DNA from: Pseudomonas paracarnis
Lineage (GTDB): Bacteria; Pseudomonadota; Gammaproteobacteria; Pseudomonadales; Pseudomonadaceae
Assembly: GCF_904063055.1 (NCBI RefSeq)
Contig: NZ_CAJFCN010000007.1
Coordinates: 62,001 to 126,000, forward strand
Reading direction: 5' to 3'
Length of the DNA stretch: 64,000 nucleotides
The notes beneath the pieces were generated by a model. That model was not told where the DNA came from, did no database searches, and worked only from the letters and a program-made list of their open reading frames with translations. Shown here piece after piece: positions 25,108 to 33,477 of the stretch. Within the stretch, counting starts at the first letter, position 1, and every line of letters begins with the position of its first letter. Both the position numbers and the translations under genes were made by a program.

Positions 25108-25878
25108 TCAGTTGCCCACCTCCGGTTCCGATTTAGAGCCTTCCCAGCCCAGCAGGTGTTCATCCAGTGGCACCGGTGGGCGGCGGTTGTTGAGGGTGGA
25201 CCACCAGAATACCCAGCCGACGATCTTGAAGCTTTGCTCGAAGCGTTCCTCGTGGTTGAGGTATTCGTCCGGGTGTTCGCTGGCGTTGTGGCTGCGCAGG
25301 CGCAGGCCGCCGCCAGGGCGGTTGTAGAGGTATTTGATACGCAGCATGCCGTCGTGTTCGACGGCGTAGATTTCACCGTCGATGATTTGGGTACGGCCTC
25401 GGTCGATGGCGAGGGTGGCGCCTTGTTGGATGATGTCGATCATGCTGTTGTCGACCATGTAGGCGCCTATCGCACGGTCGGGGTTTACGTTGAGTGTTTC
25501 CAGGCTGTGCAGGGAGACGCGGATGCGTTCGGTTGAGGTGAAGGTGGGGTGGAGGGGGATCTCCACGTCGGTTTTTTCCGGGCGGCAGGCGGGGCCTGTG
25601 AGGTATTTGCCTGTGTCTTCGCGGGCGGTTGCAATCCTTGCGGTGGGGCCTTCCAACAGGTAGTTGGCGGGCGGGTGTTTGGGGCCTTTGCCGTCGCTTA
25701 ACCAGCGACTTGAGACGCACAGCAACTCTGCGATCTCGTTGAGTCGGCCCATGGGGACCCCGCGTTTGAACCAGTTGTTCACGTGCTGAGGCGTGACGCC
25801 GCGGTTCTTGGCGAAGTCGGAGGCGGAAAGATGAACTTCCCGTAATAGCGCTTTTAAACGATCACCTGATGTATTCAT
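25108..25878 (-). CDS. XRE/S24 LexA-like repressor (PrtR-type)
   Basis: 256 residues. N-terminal helix-turn-helix (SASDFAKNRGVTPQHVNNWFKRG, split at residues 18-40) and a C-terminal S24 peptidase fold with Ser145 (DNSM) and Lys182 (LRIKYLY) in dyad positions. The overall form and length match PrtR, the pyocin repressor. No clear Ala-Gly cleavage site is visible in the linker, so RecA-stimulated self-cleavage is uncertain. No prophage or tailocin gene is nearby. It probably controls its own promoter and distant targets. Confidence 0.85.
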   Translation of the reverse strand: MNTSGDRLKALLREVHLSASDFAKNRGVTPQHVNNWFKRGVPMGRLNEIAELLCVSSRWLSDGKGPKHPPANYLLEGPTARIATAREDTGKYLTGPACRPEKTDVEIPLHPTFTSTERIRVSLHSLETLNVNPDRAIGAYMVDNSMIDIIQQGATLAIDRGRTQIIDGEIYAVEHDGMLRIKYLYNRPGGGLRLRSHNASEHPDEYLNHEERFEQSFKIVGWVFWWSTLNNRRPPVPLDEHLLGWEGSKSEPEVGN

Positions 25879-26000
25879 AAACGCAGAGTTTACTGGCCGG
25901 AAAGTCTAATCAAATAAACCATGCGTTGATTTGCGGTTGTAGGATTTGGCTTAGTTGTGGCCGGATCTTTCAGGTGTGCAACTTAGTTAAACGCTGCAAA

Positions 26001-26022
26001 TAAACATTGAACTTGATGTTTA
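26001..26022. promoter_or_regulatory. Perfect dyad in the repressor promoter region
   Basis: TAAACAT - 8 bases - ATGTTTA, ~123 bases upstream of the leftward repressor start and just before the ppa terminator. Further GTTTA/TAAAC half-sites occur at 25989-25992 and 25891-25895 approximately. A candidate auto-operator for the S24 repressor. Confidence 0.4.
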
Positions 26023-26034
26023 ATTCGGCCCATA

Positions 26035-26062
26035 AAAAAGCCCCGAATTAACGGGGCTTTTT
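26035..26062. terminator. Bidirectional intrinsic terminator after ppa
   Basis: AAAAAGCCCCG / CGGGGCTTTTT, an 11-base perfect stem with 6-base loop and T-runs in both directions, 28 bases past the leftward ppa stop. Confidence 0.92.
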
Positions 26063-26089
26063 AATTGCCGTGGCAATGAGGCGCGGGTA

Positions 26090-26617
26090 TCAGCCTTTGT
26101 AGGCGGCAACCGACTTCATGATCTCGGCGCGGGCGGCGTCTGCGTTGCCCCAACCGTCGATCTTCACCCACTTGCCTTTTTCGAGGTCTTTGTAGTTCTC
26201 GAAGAAGTGCTTGATCTGTTCCAGCAACAGTGGCGGCAGGTCGGTGTATTCCTTCACGTCCACGTACAGCTGGGACAGCTTGTCGTGTGGCACTGCGATG
26301 ACTTTGGCATCGCCGCCGCCGTCGTCGGTCATGTTCAGGATGCCGACTGGGCGTGCGCGGATAACCGAGCCTGGGGTGACCGGGTAAGGGGTCACGACCA
26401 GCACGTCGAGGGGGTCACCGTCGTCAGCCAGGGTGTTAGGGATAAAACCGTAGTTGGCCGGGTAGAACATCGGGGTGGCCATGAAACGGTCAACGAACAG
26501 GCAGTCGCTGTCTTTGTCGATTTCGTATTTGATCGGCGCGTGGTTGGCCGGAATTTCGATGGCGACGTAGATGTCGTTCGGCAGGTCTTTGCCAGCCGGA
26601 ATCTTGCTGTAGCTCAT
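26090..26617 (-). CDS. ppa: Inorganic pyrophosphatase
   Basis: 175 residues, standard family I length. The signature DGDPLDVLVVTPYPV (near residue 66) carries the metal-binding aspartates; EIPANHAPIKYEIDK is the usual N-terminal strand. It hydrolyses pyrophosphate in the cytoplasm. Monocistronic with its own terminator. Confidence 0.97.
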   Translation of the reverse strand: MSYSKIPAGKDLPNDIYVAIEIPANHAPIKYEIDKDSDCLFVDRFMATPMFYPANYGFIPNTLADDGDPLDVLVVTPYPVTPGSVIRARPVGILNMTDDGGGDAKVIAVPHDKLSQLYVDVKEYTDLPPLLLEQIKHFFENYKDLEKGKWVKIDGWGNADAARAEIMKSVAAYKG

Positions 26618-26726
26618 TGGGCGTTGCCCCCGTTAGTTGGCCATATGACATGGCCGGATTGGCCTAAAAGTGGCGGCGATTATAGGCATATTCTGACGCC
26701 GATGCCATGCGCCAAGCGTCGTACGG

Positions 26727-27548
26727 TCATTCGCCCTGTGGCGCGTAGCGCAGGTCGCTGGCTTGCAGTTGAGTCAGGCGGGCCAGGGGATCCTGGCGAT
26801 AAAAGCGGCTGAGTTGGGCGTACACCTGTGGATAACTGTTGACCAGTAAATCCGGGGCGCTGAAGAAATACTCGCTGGTGACGGCAAAGAACTCCGCCGG
26901 GTTTTCCGCAGCGTAAGGGTCTATCTCGGTCTCGGCGTCCGGGTTGGCGTCCAACTGGCGATTGAGGTCATCGAAGGCGCCTTGCATGACGCTGGCCCAA
27001 TCCTGCACGCGCATGTCGTGGTGCAGCGGCGGCAGGCCGTTGGCGTCGCCGTTGAGCATGTCCAGCTTGTGCGCTAGTTCGTGGATGACCAGGTTGTAGC
27101 CTTCCCATTGGCCGCTGGCGAGCACGCCGGGCCAGGCGAGGATCACCGGGCCCTGTTGCCAAGCTTCGCCGCTGTGTTCGCCGTCCCACTCGTGTTCGAC
27201 GCCGCTGGCATCGCGATGGCGTTGTGGGCTGAGGAAGTCGTCGGGGTACAGCACGATCTCATGAAAGCCTTGGTACCAGTCGAGGTCGCCCAGGTTCATC
27301 AGCGGCAGTTGCGCCTGGGCGGCGAGCAGCAGGCGTTGTTCCTGGTGCAGTTCGACGCCAGGCAGGGCGGTGAGGTGTTTTTCGCTGAGGAACACCACGC
27401 AGGCTTCGCGTAGCCACTGATCTTGCTCCGGCGTGATGCCGTCGAGGAAGGTCAGGTGGTGGCGCACCCGTTGCCAGATGTCATCGGCAATCGGGTGCTT
27501 GGCCAGCAGGCGCCGGCGACGCCAGGCGCTGAAGGACCACACGGGCAA
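26727..27548 (-). CDS. mtfA: MtfA-like zinc metallopeptidase (M90)
   Basis: 273 residues if started at the TTG (27546-27548) directly behind the dedA stop; a GTG two codons later (27540-27542) is equally possible. The zinc motif HELAH is in LVIHELAHKLD (~156), with the third ligand expected in ENPAEFFAVTSEYFF. In E. coli MtfA binds the repressor Mlc and has aminopeptidase activity; whether that holds here is unknown. Coupled to dedA upstream. Confidence 0.85.
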   Translation of the reverse strand: MPVWSFSAWRRRRLLAKHPIADDIWQRVRHHLTFLDGITPEQDQWLREACVVFLSEKHLTALPGVELHQEQRLLLAAQAQLPLMNLGDLDWYQGFHEIVLYPDDFLSPQRHRDASGVEHEWDGEHSGEAWQQGPVILAWPGVLASGQWEGYNLVIHELAHKLDMLNGDANGLPPLHHDMRVQDWASVMQGAFDDLNRQLDANPDAETEIDPYAAENPAEFFAVTSEYFFSAPDLLVNSYPQVYAQLSRFYRQDPLARLTQLQASDLRYAPQGE

Positions 27549-28205
27549 TCAGTGCGGGTTGGCTTCGGAGGACGTGCGGCCAAAGCGGCTGCGCACTACG
27601 CCAATAATCATCGGCACCAGGGACAGCAGAATGATGAACACCACCAGCAGCGACAGGTTCTTCTTGATAAAAGGCACGTTGCCGAAGAAGTAACCCAAGG
27701 TCACCAGGCCGCCGACCCACAGGATGGTGCCCAGTACGCTGAAGCCGAAGAAGCGTGGATACGGCATCTTGGCCACGCCCGCGACGAACGGCGCGAAGGT
27801 ACGCAGGATCGGCAGGAAGCGCGCCAGCGTCACGGTCTTGCCGCCGTGCTTGTCGTAGAAGTCGTGGGTCTTTTGCAGGTAGTCGCGGCGGAAGATCTTG
27901 GAGTTCGGGTTGCTGAACAAGCGCTCGCCCGCCGTTCGTCCGATCACATAGTTGGTGCTGTCGCCGAGGATGGCCGCCAGCATCAGCAGGCCGGCCAGCA
28001 AGACTGGGTCCATACCGCCGCCGGCCGCTACGGCACCGGCGATAAACAGCAAGGAGTCGCCCGGCAGGAAGGGCATGACCACCAGGCCGGTTTCGCAAAA
28101 AATCACCAGGAACAGAATGGCGTAGATCCACGGACCGTAATTGGTTACCAGCATGTCGAGGTAAACGTCGAGATGCAGGATAAGGTCGAGCGGGTTGAAA
28201 TCCAT
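27549..28205 (-). CDS. DedA-family membrane protein
   Basis: 218 residues from ATG 28203-28205, preceded by AGGTG at usable spacing; a GTG nine bases upstream lacks one. The SNARE-associated/VTT domain is clear: FCETGLVVMPFLPGDSLLF (~40) and GGKTVTLARFLPILRTFAPFVAG split at ~121-143. DedA proteins flip undecaprenyl phosphate or phospholipids and affect pH and polymyxin tolerance. Confidence 0.9.
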   Translation of the reverse strand: MDFNPLDLILHLDVYLDMLVTNYGPWIYAILFLVIFCETGLVVMPFLPGDSLLFIAGAVAAGGGMDPVLLAGLLMLAAILGDSTNYVIGRTAGERLFSNPNSKIFRRDYLQKTHDFYDKHGGKTVTLARFLPILRTFAPFVAGVAKMPYPRFFGFSVLGTILWVGGLVTLGYFFGNVPFIKKNLSLLVVFIILLSLVPMIIGVVRSRFGRTSSEANPH

Positions 28206-28407
28206 GGATGGCACCTGTGTGAATAGCCCGACTCAGCGGGCTTGTGCGGAAGCTCAGGCAATAAGGCTACAAGTAATTGTCGCGGTTCTTACAACCCTGA
28301 AAGGTCGGCATTATACGGATTGAGAGGTGAAAAGCGTGTGGCTTTTGTAGCGGGGAGTGTCGCGAAATTGTGAAGGGGTTGGGCTTCGCCTGAGTCGCCG
28401 GATCAAG

Positions 28408-28431
28408 TGTGGGAGCTGGCTTGCCTGCGAT
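28408..28431 (+). repeat. REP unit (single, forward)
   Basis: Full 24-base REP unit. It marks the left side of a 28206-28988 gene-free gap, the largest in the window, which holds only repeats (this unit, a long structured repeat and two reverse REP units). Confidence 0.85.
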
Positions 28432-28560
28432 GGCCATTGGTATCTACACAACACTGTAACGCTCAACGGTAACCACGATGCGAAGCGAGTCGCTCTTGAT
28501 CTTGCTCTTGATCTGCTTGTGATCTTAAGCGCCCCGTTAAACCACGCTGGCCGGAATTCG

Positions 28561-28760
28561 ACAGGGATTTGGGGGGTAAACCGGCAGGGATGCCGGTTTA
28601 GCCGCCCCGCGCCATGGATGGCGCGTGGCGGCGGCCCCCCAAATCACTGGCGGATTACGGGCACACCGAGCCTGGGCGAGGTGCCGAGTGGTGGGGCAAG
28701 AGCCCTTTGGTTACTTTGGGGCTCTTTTCCAAAGTGACCCGCCGTCAGGGCGGAACCCTA
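28561..28760. repeat. Long structured intergenic repeat with several hairpins
   Basis: Successive palindromes: TAAACCGGCA/TGCCGGTTTA (28577-28600), GCGCCAT/ATGGCGC (28609-28624), GGTTACTTTGG/CCAAAGTGACC (28709-28739), then CCGCC...GGCGG. I recognise the GGTTACTTTGG...CCAAAGTGACCCG block as a recurrent long intergenic repeat in fluorescent pseudomonads, often mis-called as short ORFs. Copy number cannot be judged from one window. Boundaries are approximate. Confidence 0.65.
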
Positions 28761-28823
28761 GGTGGCCATTACCGCAGGAATGGATATGTACACAATCCAA
28801 CTGTGTTGACTGCCAGGCCGTCT

Positions 28824-28846
28824 TCGCAGGCAAGCCAGCTCCCACA
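28824..28846 (-). repeat. REP unit (single, reverse)
   Basis: Near-complete REP unit in reverse orientation, on the right of the long structured repeat, so with 28408-28431 it encloses that repeat in an inverted arrangement. Confidence 0.85.
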
Positions 28847-28934
28847 TTTGGACAGGGTCGGCTGTCAGGCCGTCACAGGGTCAGGTAGATACCTATGCTG
28901 TGATAGCCGATACAGTATTGGCTGACCCTCCGCC

Positions 28935-28958
28935 ATCGCAGGCAAGCCAGCTCCCACA
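28935..28958 (-). repeat. REP unit (single, reverse)
   Basis: A second full reverse-oriented REP unit, 31 bases before the stop of the leftward acetyltransferase gene. Confidence 0.85.
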
Positions 28959-28988
28959 AGGATATTGCGGTGTTTGGCTTACCGGTTT

Positions 28989-29447
28989 TCAGTCTTCGTT
29001 GATCGGCAACACGTAGTTTTTGAATTCGGTGTCTTCGCGAAACCCAATCGACTCATAGGTCTTCTGCGCCACGTCGTTATCGCTGCTGGTCGATACCCGC
29101 AACCTTACCGCGTGGGTGTCCTTGGCCATTTTCTTGGCCGTGCGCATCAGGTTGTCGGCCACCAGTTGCCGGCGCGCATCCTCGGCCACATAGATGTCGT
29201 TGAGGATCCATACCCGCTTGAGAGACAGTGAGGAAAAGCTCGGATAGAGCTGGCAAAACCCCAGCAGCCGCTTGTCATCATCGTCGGCCAGGGCCAGGTA
29301 GATCACCGACTCCTTGCGCCGCAGGCGCTTTTCCAAAAAGGCCCGTGACGAGTCCGGGAACGGCAGGGCCCCGTAGAACTCGCGGTATTTGACGAACAAC
29401 GGGGTCAACAGGTCCAGGTGTTCCAGGGTCGCTTGAGTAATCCGCAT
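28989..29447 (-). CDS. GNAT-family N-acetyltransferase
   Basis: 152 residues from ATG 29445-29447 (GAGG seven bases upstream). Acetyl-CoA fold: strand VWILNDIYVAEDARRQLVADNLM with the R/Q-x-x-A/G pyrophosphate loop (~77-98), then the C-terminal TYESIGFREDTEFKNYVLPI motif. Substrate unknown. From memory the same gene is next to eutC in P. aeruginosa. Confidence 0.88.
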   Translation of the reverse strand: MRITQATLEHLDLLTPLFVKYREFYGALPFPDSSRAFLEKRLRRKESVIYLALADDDDKRLLGFCQLYPSFSSLSLKRVWILNDIYVAEDARRQLVADNLMRTAKKMAKDTHAVRLRVSTSSDNDVAQKTYESIGFREDTEFKNYVLPINED

Positions 29448-29536
29448 GCCAGGCCTCAACTTCCAAATGGGGTATGACCACACGAGCGGCCGTGACTCGA
29501 TGCTGCCTAATGACGCCAAAAAGCGCAATCTTGCCG

Positions 29537-30373
29537 CTATCGGTCATCGGGCGGGCTGAGCAGGAAATTGCCCTTCATCAGGTCCGGGTCGTCCGATTCG
29601 AGGGTCTGAACCTGTGCCTCATCCTTGAGATTAACCCCCGACAACTGCCGGCGACACGCCTCGCGCATCAAGTACAGCAGGCGATGGGCCGCCATGCCAT
29701 AACTCAGGCCTTCCAGCCGCACGTTGGAGATGCAGTTGCGATAGGCATCGGTGAGGCCGACCTTGGGGTTGTAGGTGAAATACAGGCCCAGGCTGTCCGG
29801 CGAACTGAGCCCCGGCCGTTCGCCGATCAGGATCACCACCATCTTGGCGCCCAGTAGCTGCCCGATTTCATCGGCTACCGCCACGCGGCCTTGCTCTACC
29901 AGGATCACCGGTGACAAGGACCAGCCTTCGGCGTGGGTCTGTTCTTCCAGGCGCGCCAGAAACGGCGCTGTGTGCTTATGCACCGCCAATGCCGACAGGC
30001 CATCGGCTACTACGATGGCCAAGTCCACCCCGCCGGGCTGGGCCGAAGCGTAGTCGCGCAATGTTTGCGCCGACTCATCGCTCAAGCGTCGCCCCAGGTC
30101 CGGGCGTTGCAGGTACATGTGCCGGTCTGTGGCGGCGCTGTGCAGCAACAGGCTGTCTCGGCCACGTTCGGCCAATTGGCGGCTGAGGCCGGTGTGATCG
30201 AACGGCAAATGCACCGCGTCCCGCGCCTGGGCGTGGGCAAACTGGAAGTCCAGTTGGGCGCTGGTGGGAAGGCTGGTGCCGGTGCGGCCCAGGGCAATAC
30301 GCGCCGGGGTGAGGCGGCGCAGTTCCAGCCACGGGTTGTCAGGCAATTCTGGCTGCACGGTCGGCTCCTTCAT
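29537..30373 (-). CDS. eutC: Ethanolamine ammonia-lyase small subunit
   Basis: 278 residues. Characteristic EutC segments: RIALGRTGTSLPT (~25), VADGLSALAVHKH (~122) and GLSSPDSLGLYFTYNPKVGLTDA split near residues 191-212. With EutB it forms the adenosylcobalamin enzyme converting ethanolamine to acetaldehyde and ammonia. Its ATG overlaps the eutB stop (ATGA), as expected for a two-subunit enzyme. Last gene of the operon. Confidence 0.96.
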   Translation of the reverse strand: MKEPTVQPELPDNPWLELRRLTPARIALGRTGTSLPTSAQLDFQFAHAQARDAVHLPFDHTGLSRQLAERGRDSLLLHSAATDRHMYLQRPDLGRRLSDESAQTLRDYASAQPGGVDLAIVVADGLSALAVHKHTAPFLARLEEQTHAEGWSLSPVILVEQGRVAVADEIGQLLGAKMVVILIGERPGLSSPDSLGLYFTYNPKVGLTDAYRNCISNVRLEGLSYGMAAHRLLYLMREACRRQLSGVNLKDEAQVQTLESDDPDLMKGNFLLSPPDDR

Positions 30374-31764
30374 CCCAATTGCGCCAAGGCGTGACGAAAG
30401 GCCGGTGGCAAGCTATTGCCAAAATGCACCTTGCCATCAGCCTGCGTGAAGATGCCCATTTTCGCCAGCCACTGCTCGAACTCCGGCGCCGGTTTTAAAC
30501 CCAATGTTTGCCGGGCGTACAGGGCGTCGTGAAACGAGGTGGTCTGGTAGTTGAGCATGATGTCGTCGGAGCCGGGGATGCCCATGATGAAGTTGATGCC
30601 GGCCACGCCGAGCAGGGTCAGCAGGGTGTCCATGTCGTCCTGGTCGGCTTCGGCGTGGTTGGTGTAGCAGATGTCGCAACCCATGGGCACGCCGAGCAGT
30701 TTGCCGCAGAAGTGGTCTTCAAGGCCGGCGCGGATAATCTGCTTGCCGTTGTACAGGTACTCCGGGCCGATAAAGCCGACCACGGTGTTCACCAGAAACG
30801 GCTTGAAGTGCCGGGCCACGGCGTAGGCACGGGTTTCACAGGTTTGCTGATCGACGCCAAAGTGCGCATTGGCCGACAAAGCGCTGCCCTGGCCGGTTTC
30901 GAAGTACATCAGATTCTGGCCCAGGGTGCCGCGCTTGAGGCTCAAGCCCGCGTCATAACCTTCCTGCAGCACGTTCAGGTTGATCCCGAAACTGGCATTG
31001 GCCGCTTCGGTACCGGCAATCGACTGAAACACCAGGTCCAGCGGTACGCCGCGGTTGATCGCTTCGATGGAGGTGGTGACGTGGGTCAGCACACAGGCCT
31101 GGGTGGGGATGTCGTAGCGCTGGATGATCGCGTCCAGCATCTCGAGCATGGCGCAGATCGAGGCGATGCTGTCGGTGGCCGGGTTGATGCCGATCATGGC
31201 GTCGCCGTTGCCGTACAGCAGCCCGTCGAGAATGCTCGCGGCGATGCCGGCCGGTTCGTCGGTGGGGTGGTTGGGCTGCAAGCGCGTGGACAAGCGCCCG
31301 CGCAGGCCCAGGGTGCCGCGAAACTGGGTGACCACGCGGATCTTCTGCGCCACCAGCACCAGGTCTTGCACGCGCATGATCTTGGACACGGCCGCGGCCA
31401 TTTCCGGTGTCAGCCCTGGCGCCAATGCGCGTAGGGCCTGTTCATCGGCCGCATCGCTGAGCAGCCAGTCGCGCAGGCCGCCGACAGTGAGGTGGCTGAC
31501 CGCTGCAAACGCCTGTTTATCGTGGGTGTCGATGATCAGCCGGGTGACTTCATCGCTTTCATAAGGAATCAATGCTTCCTGCAGGAAGTGCTTGAGCGGG
31601 ATATTTGCCAGCGCCATCTGCGCCGCCACACGTTCGCCGTCATTCTGCGCGGCGACACCGGCGAGGAAGTCCCCGGAGCGTGCCGGGCTGGCCTTGGCCA
31701 TCACGCCCTTGAGGCTGTCGAAGCGGTAGGTTTGAGCACCCACCGCGTGGGAAAAGCTTGCCAT
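30370..31764 (-). CDS. eutB: Ethanolamine ammonia-lyase large subunit
   Basis: 464 residues, usual length. Typical sequence includes YRFDSLKGVMAKASP near the N-terminus, LLYGNGDAMIGINPATDS (~188) and ETGQGSALSANAHFGVDQQTCE split at ~292-313. It holds the TIM barrel that binds substrate and cobalamin. No EutA reactivase or shell-protein gene is adjacent, so the reaction is likely free in the cytosol. Confidence 0.97.
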   Translation of the reverse strand: MASFSHAVGAQTYRFDSLKGVMAKASPARSGDFLAGVAAQNDGERVAAQMALANIPLKHFLQEALIPYESDEVTRLIIDTHDKQAFAAVSHLTVGGLRDWLLSDAADEQALRALAPGLTPEMAAAVSKIMRVQDLVLVAQKIRVVTQFRGTLGLRGRLSTRLQPNHPTDEPAGIAASILDGLLYGNGDAMIGINPATDSIASICAMLEMLDAIIQRYDIPTQACVLTHVTTSIEAINRGVPLDLVFQSIAGTEAANASFGINLNVLQEGYDAGLSLKRGTLGQNLMYFETGQGSALSANAHFGVDQQTCETRAYAVARHFKPFLVNTVVGFIGPEYLYNGKQIIRAGLEDHFCGKLLGVPMGCDICYTNHAEADQDDMDTLLTLLGVAGINFIMGIPGSDDIMLNYQTTSFHDALYARQTLGLKPAPEFEQWLAKMGIFTQADGKVHFGNSLPPAFRHALAQLG

Positions 31765-31827
31765 ACAGTGTCTCCTTGATGACGCGCGCCTGCTGTGGGC
31801 AAGGCGCCGCGTCGAGGTTTTCGGCAG

Positions 31828-33261
31828 TTAGTGCAGGGCGGCCTCTGCGGCCTGGATCGCCGCGAATTCCTCTTCCGGCGTGCCTGCTACCAAGTGATGC
31901 CGGCTGTAGAAAGCAAAGTAAGCAATTAATACTCCATAGATGATCGCCGCGCCAATCACCACGCGCGGGTCCACCAGAAAGCCCGCCACCACGGCCACGC
32001 AAGCCAGCACCAGTGCCACGCCTGAGGTGAAGATGCCACCGGGTGTGCGGTATGGCCGCTCCATTTTAGGGCGACGGATGCGCAGGGTGATGTGGGCGGC
32101 CATCATCAACACGTAGGAAATCGTGGCGCCAAACACCGCCACCAGGATCAGCAAGTCACCCTGGCCGGTCAGCGACAGGCCAAAGCCGATAATCCCGGGG
32201 ATTACCAGTGCCAATACTGGCGCCTTGCTCTTGTTGGTCTCGGACAATTTGCGCGGCAGGTAACCGGCACGGGACAAGGCAAAGATCTGCCGCGAATAGG
32301 CGTAGATGATCGAGAAAAAGCTCGCGATCAAACCGGCCAGGCCGACCAGGTTGACGAAGCTGCCCATCCAGGTGGAACCGCCGTAGGACAACGCCAAGGC
32401 TTCAACCAGCGGGTTGCCGGATTTGATCAGCGCATAAGTGCCCGCACCGCCCGGCGCGATCACCAGGATCAACAGGGCAAAACTGGTCAGCACCACAATC
32501 GCGCCGATCAGCCCGCGCGGCAGGTCGCGCTTGGGGTTCTTGGTTTCTTCAGCGGCCAGCGGCACGCCTTCCACCGCCAGGAAAAACCAGATGGCATAAG
32601 GGATCGCGGCCCACACGCCGACGTAGCCGAACGGCAGGAAGCTGCTGGCGCCCTTGGCCTCGGTCACGGGTATATCCAGCAGGTTGGCGACGTTGAAGTG
32701 CGGCACCATCGACACCAGGAACACGCCCAGGGCAATCGCGGCGACAGCGGTGATCACGAACATCAGCTTCAAGGCTTCGCCCACACCAAAGATGTGGATG
32801 CCGATAAAGATGATGTAGAACGCCAGGTAGATCATCCAGCCACCAATGCCGAACAACGACTCGCAATAGGCGCCGATAAACACCGCGATGGCGGCGGGCG
32901 CGATGGCGTATTCGATAAGGATGGCAGTACCGGTGAGGAACCCGCCCCAAGGGCCAAAAGCGCTGCGGGCAAAACCATAGCCACCGCCAGCAGTGGGGAT
33001 CATGGACGACAACTCGGCCAGGGAAAAGCACATGCACAGGTACATGGTGGCCATCAGCAAGGTGGCGAGGAACATGCCACCCCAGCCGCCCTGGGCCAGG
33101 CCGAAGTTCCAGCCGGCGTAATCGCCGGAAATAACATAAGCGACGCCAAGGCCAACCAGTAGTACCCAGCCGGCGGCGCCTTTTTTCAGTTCGCGTTGTT
33201 GAAAATAATCGGTACCGACTTTTTCGAAGTCGACAGAAGAACCAGTGGGTTCGCTAGGCAT
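31828..33261 (-). CDS. eat: Ethanolamine permease (APC family)
   Basis: 477 residues with about 12 transmembrane segments and an APC-superfamily pattern (GGYGFARSAFGPWGGFLTG, WFFLAVEGVPLAAEETKNPKRD split). It is the usual proton-coupled ethanolamine importer of pseudomonads, sometimes labelled eutP or eutH-like. It lies between exaC and eutB in one leftward unit. Confidence 0.9.
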   Translation of the reverse strand: MPSEPTGSSVDFEKVGTDYFQQRELKKGAAGWVLLVGLGVAYVISGDYAGWNFGLAQGGWGGMFLATLLMATMYLCMCFSLAELSSMIPTAGGGYGFARSAFGPWGGFLTGTAILIEYAIAPAAIAVFIGAYCESLFGIGGWMIYLAFYIIFIGIHIFGVGEALKLMFVITAVAAIALGVFLVSMVPHFNVANLLDIPVTEAKGASSFLPFGYVGVWAAIPYAIWFFLAVEGVPLAAEETKNPKRDLPRGLIGAIVVLTSFALLILVIAPGGAGTYALIKSGNPLVEALALSYGGSTWMGSFVNLVGLAGLIASFFSIIYAYSRQIFALSRAGYLPRKLSETNKSKAPVLALVIPGIIGFGLSLTGQGDLLILVAVFGATISYVLMMAAHITLRIRRPKMERPYRTPGGIFTSGVALVLACVAVVAGFLVDPRVVIGAAIIYGVLIAYFAFYSRHHLVAGTPEEEFAAIQAAEAALH

Positions 33262-33340
33262 GGGAAGTACCTTCCATTCTTATTGTTTTTGACTCGGCGT
33301 CTGTGTGCCGAACGAGGTAGCAATTGCGTGTGATATCAAA

Positions 33341-33429
33341 TGTGGGAGCTGGCTTGCCTGCGATAGCGGCCTGTCTGCTACCCCTTATTTGGCTGATACA
33401 TCGTTATCGCAGGCAAGCCAGCTCCCACA
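33341..33429. repeat. REP inverted pair between exaC and the permease gene
   Basis: Full-length arms TGTGGGAGCTGGCTTGCC... (from 33341) and complement (to 33429), ~41 bases apart, inside the operon gap 33262-33477. It may set different mRNA stability for exaC and the downstream genes. Confidence 0.9.
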
Positions 33430-33477
33430 CTTGATTGCATTTCAAGTTGGGAACTGGTTGCTTGCTATAAGGCTGAG

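Noticed and set aside
25108..25878. Prophage or tailocin signalled by the S24 repressor
   Set aside because: No integrase, tail, lysis or portal gene is found on either side; neighbours are ycaC and ppa.
28357..28925. Several short open frames in the repeat-rich gap
   Set aside because: They overlap the long repeat and REP units, have no ribosome sites, and their translations are artefacts of palindromic GC-rich DNA.
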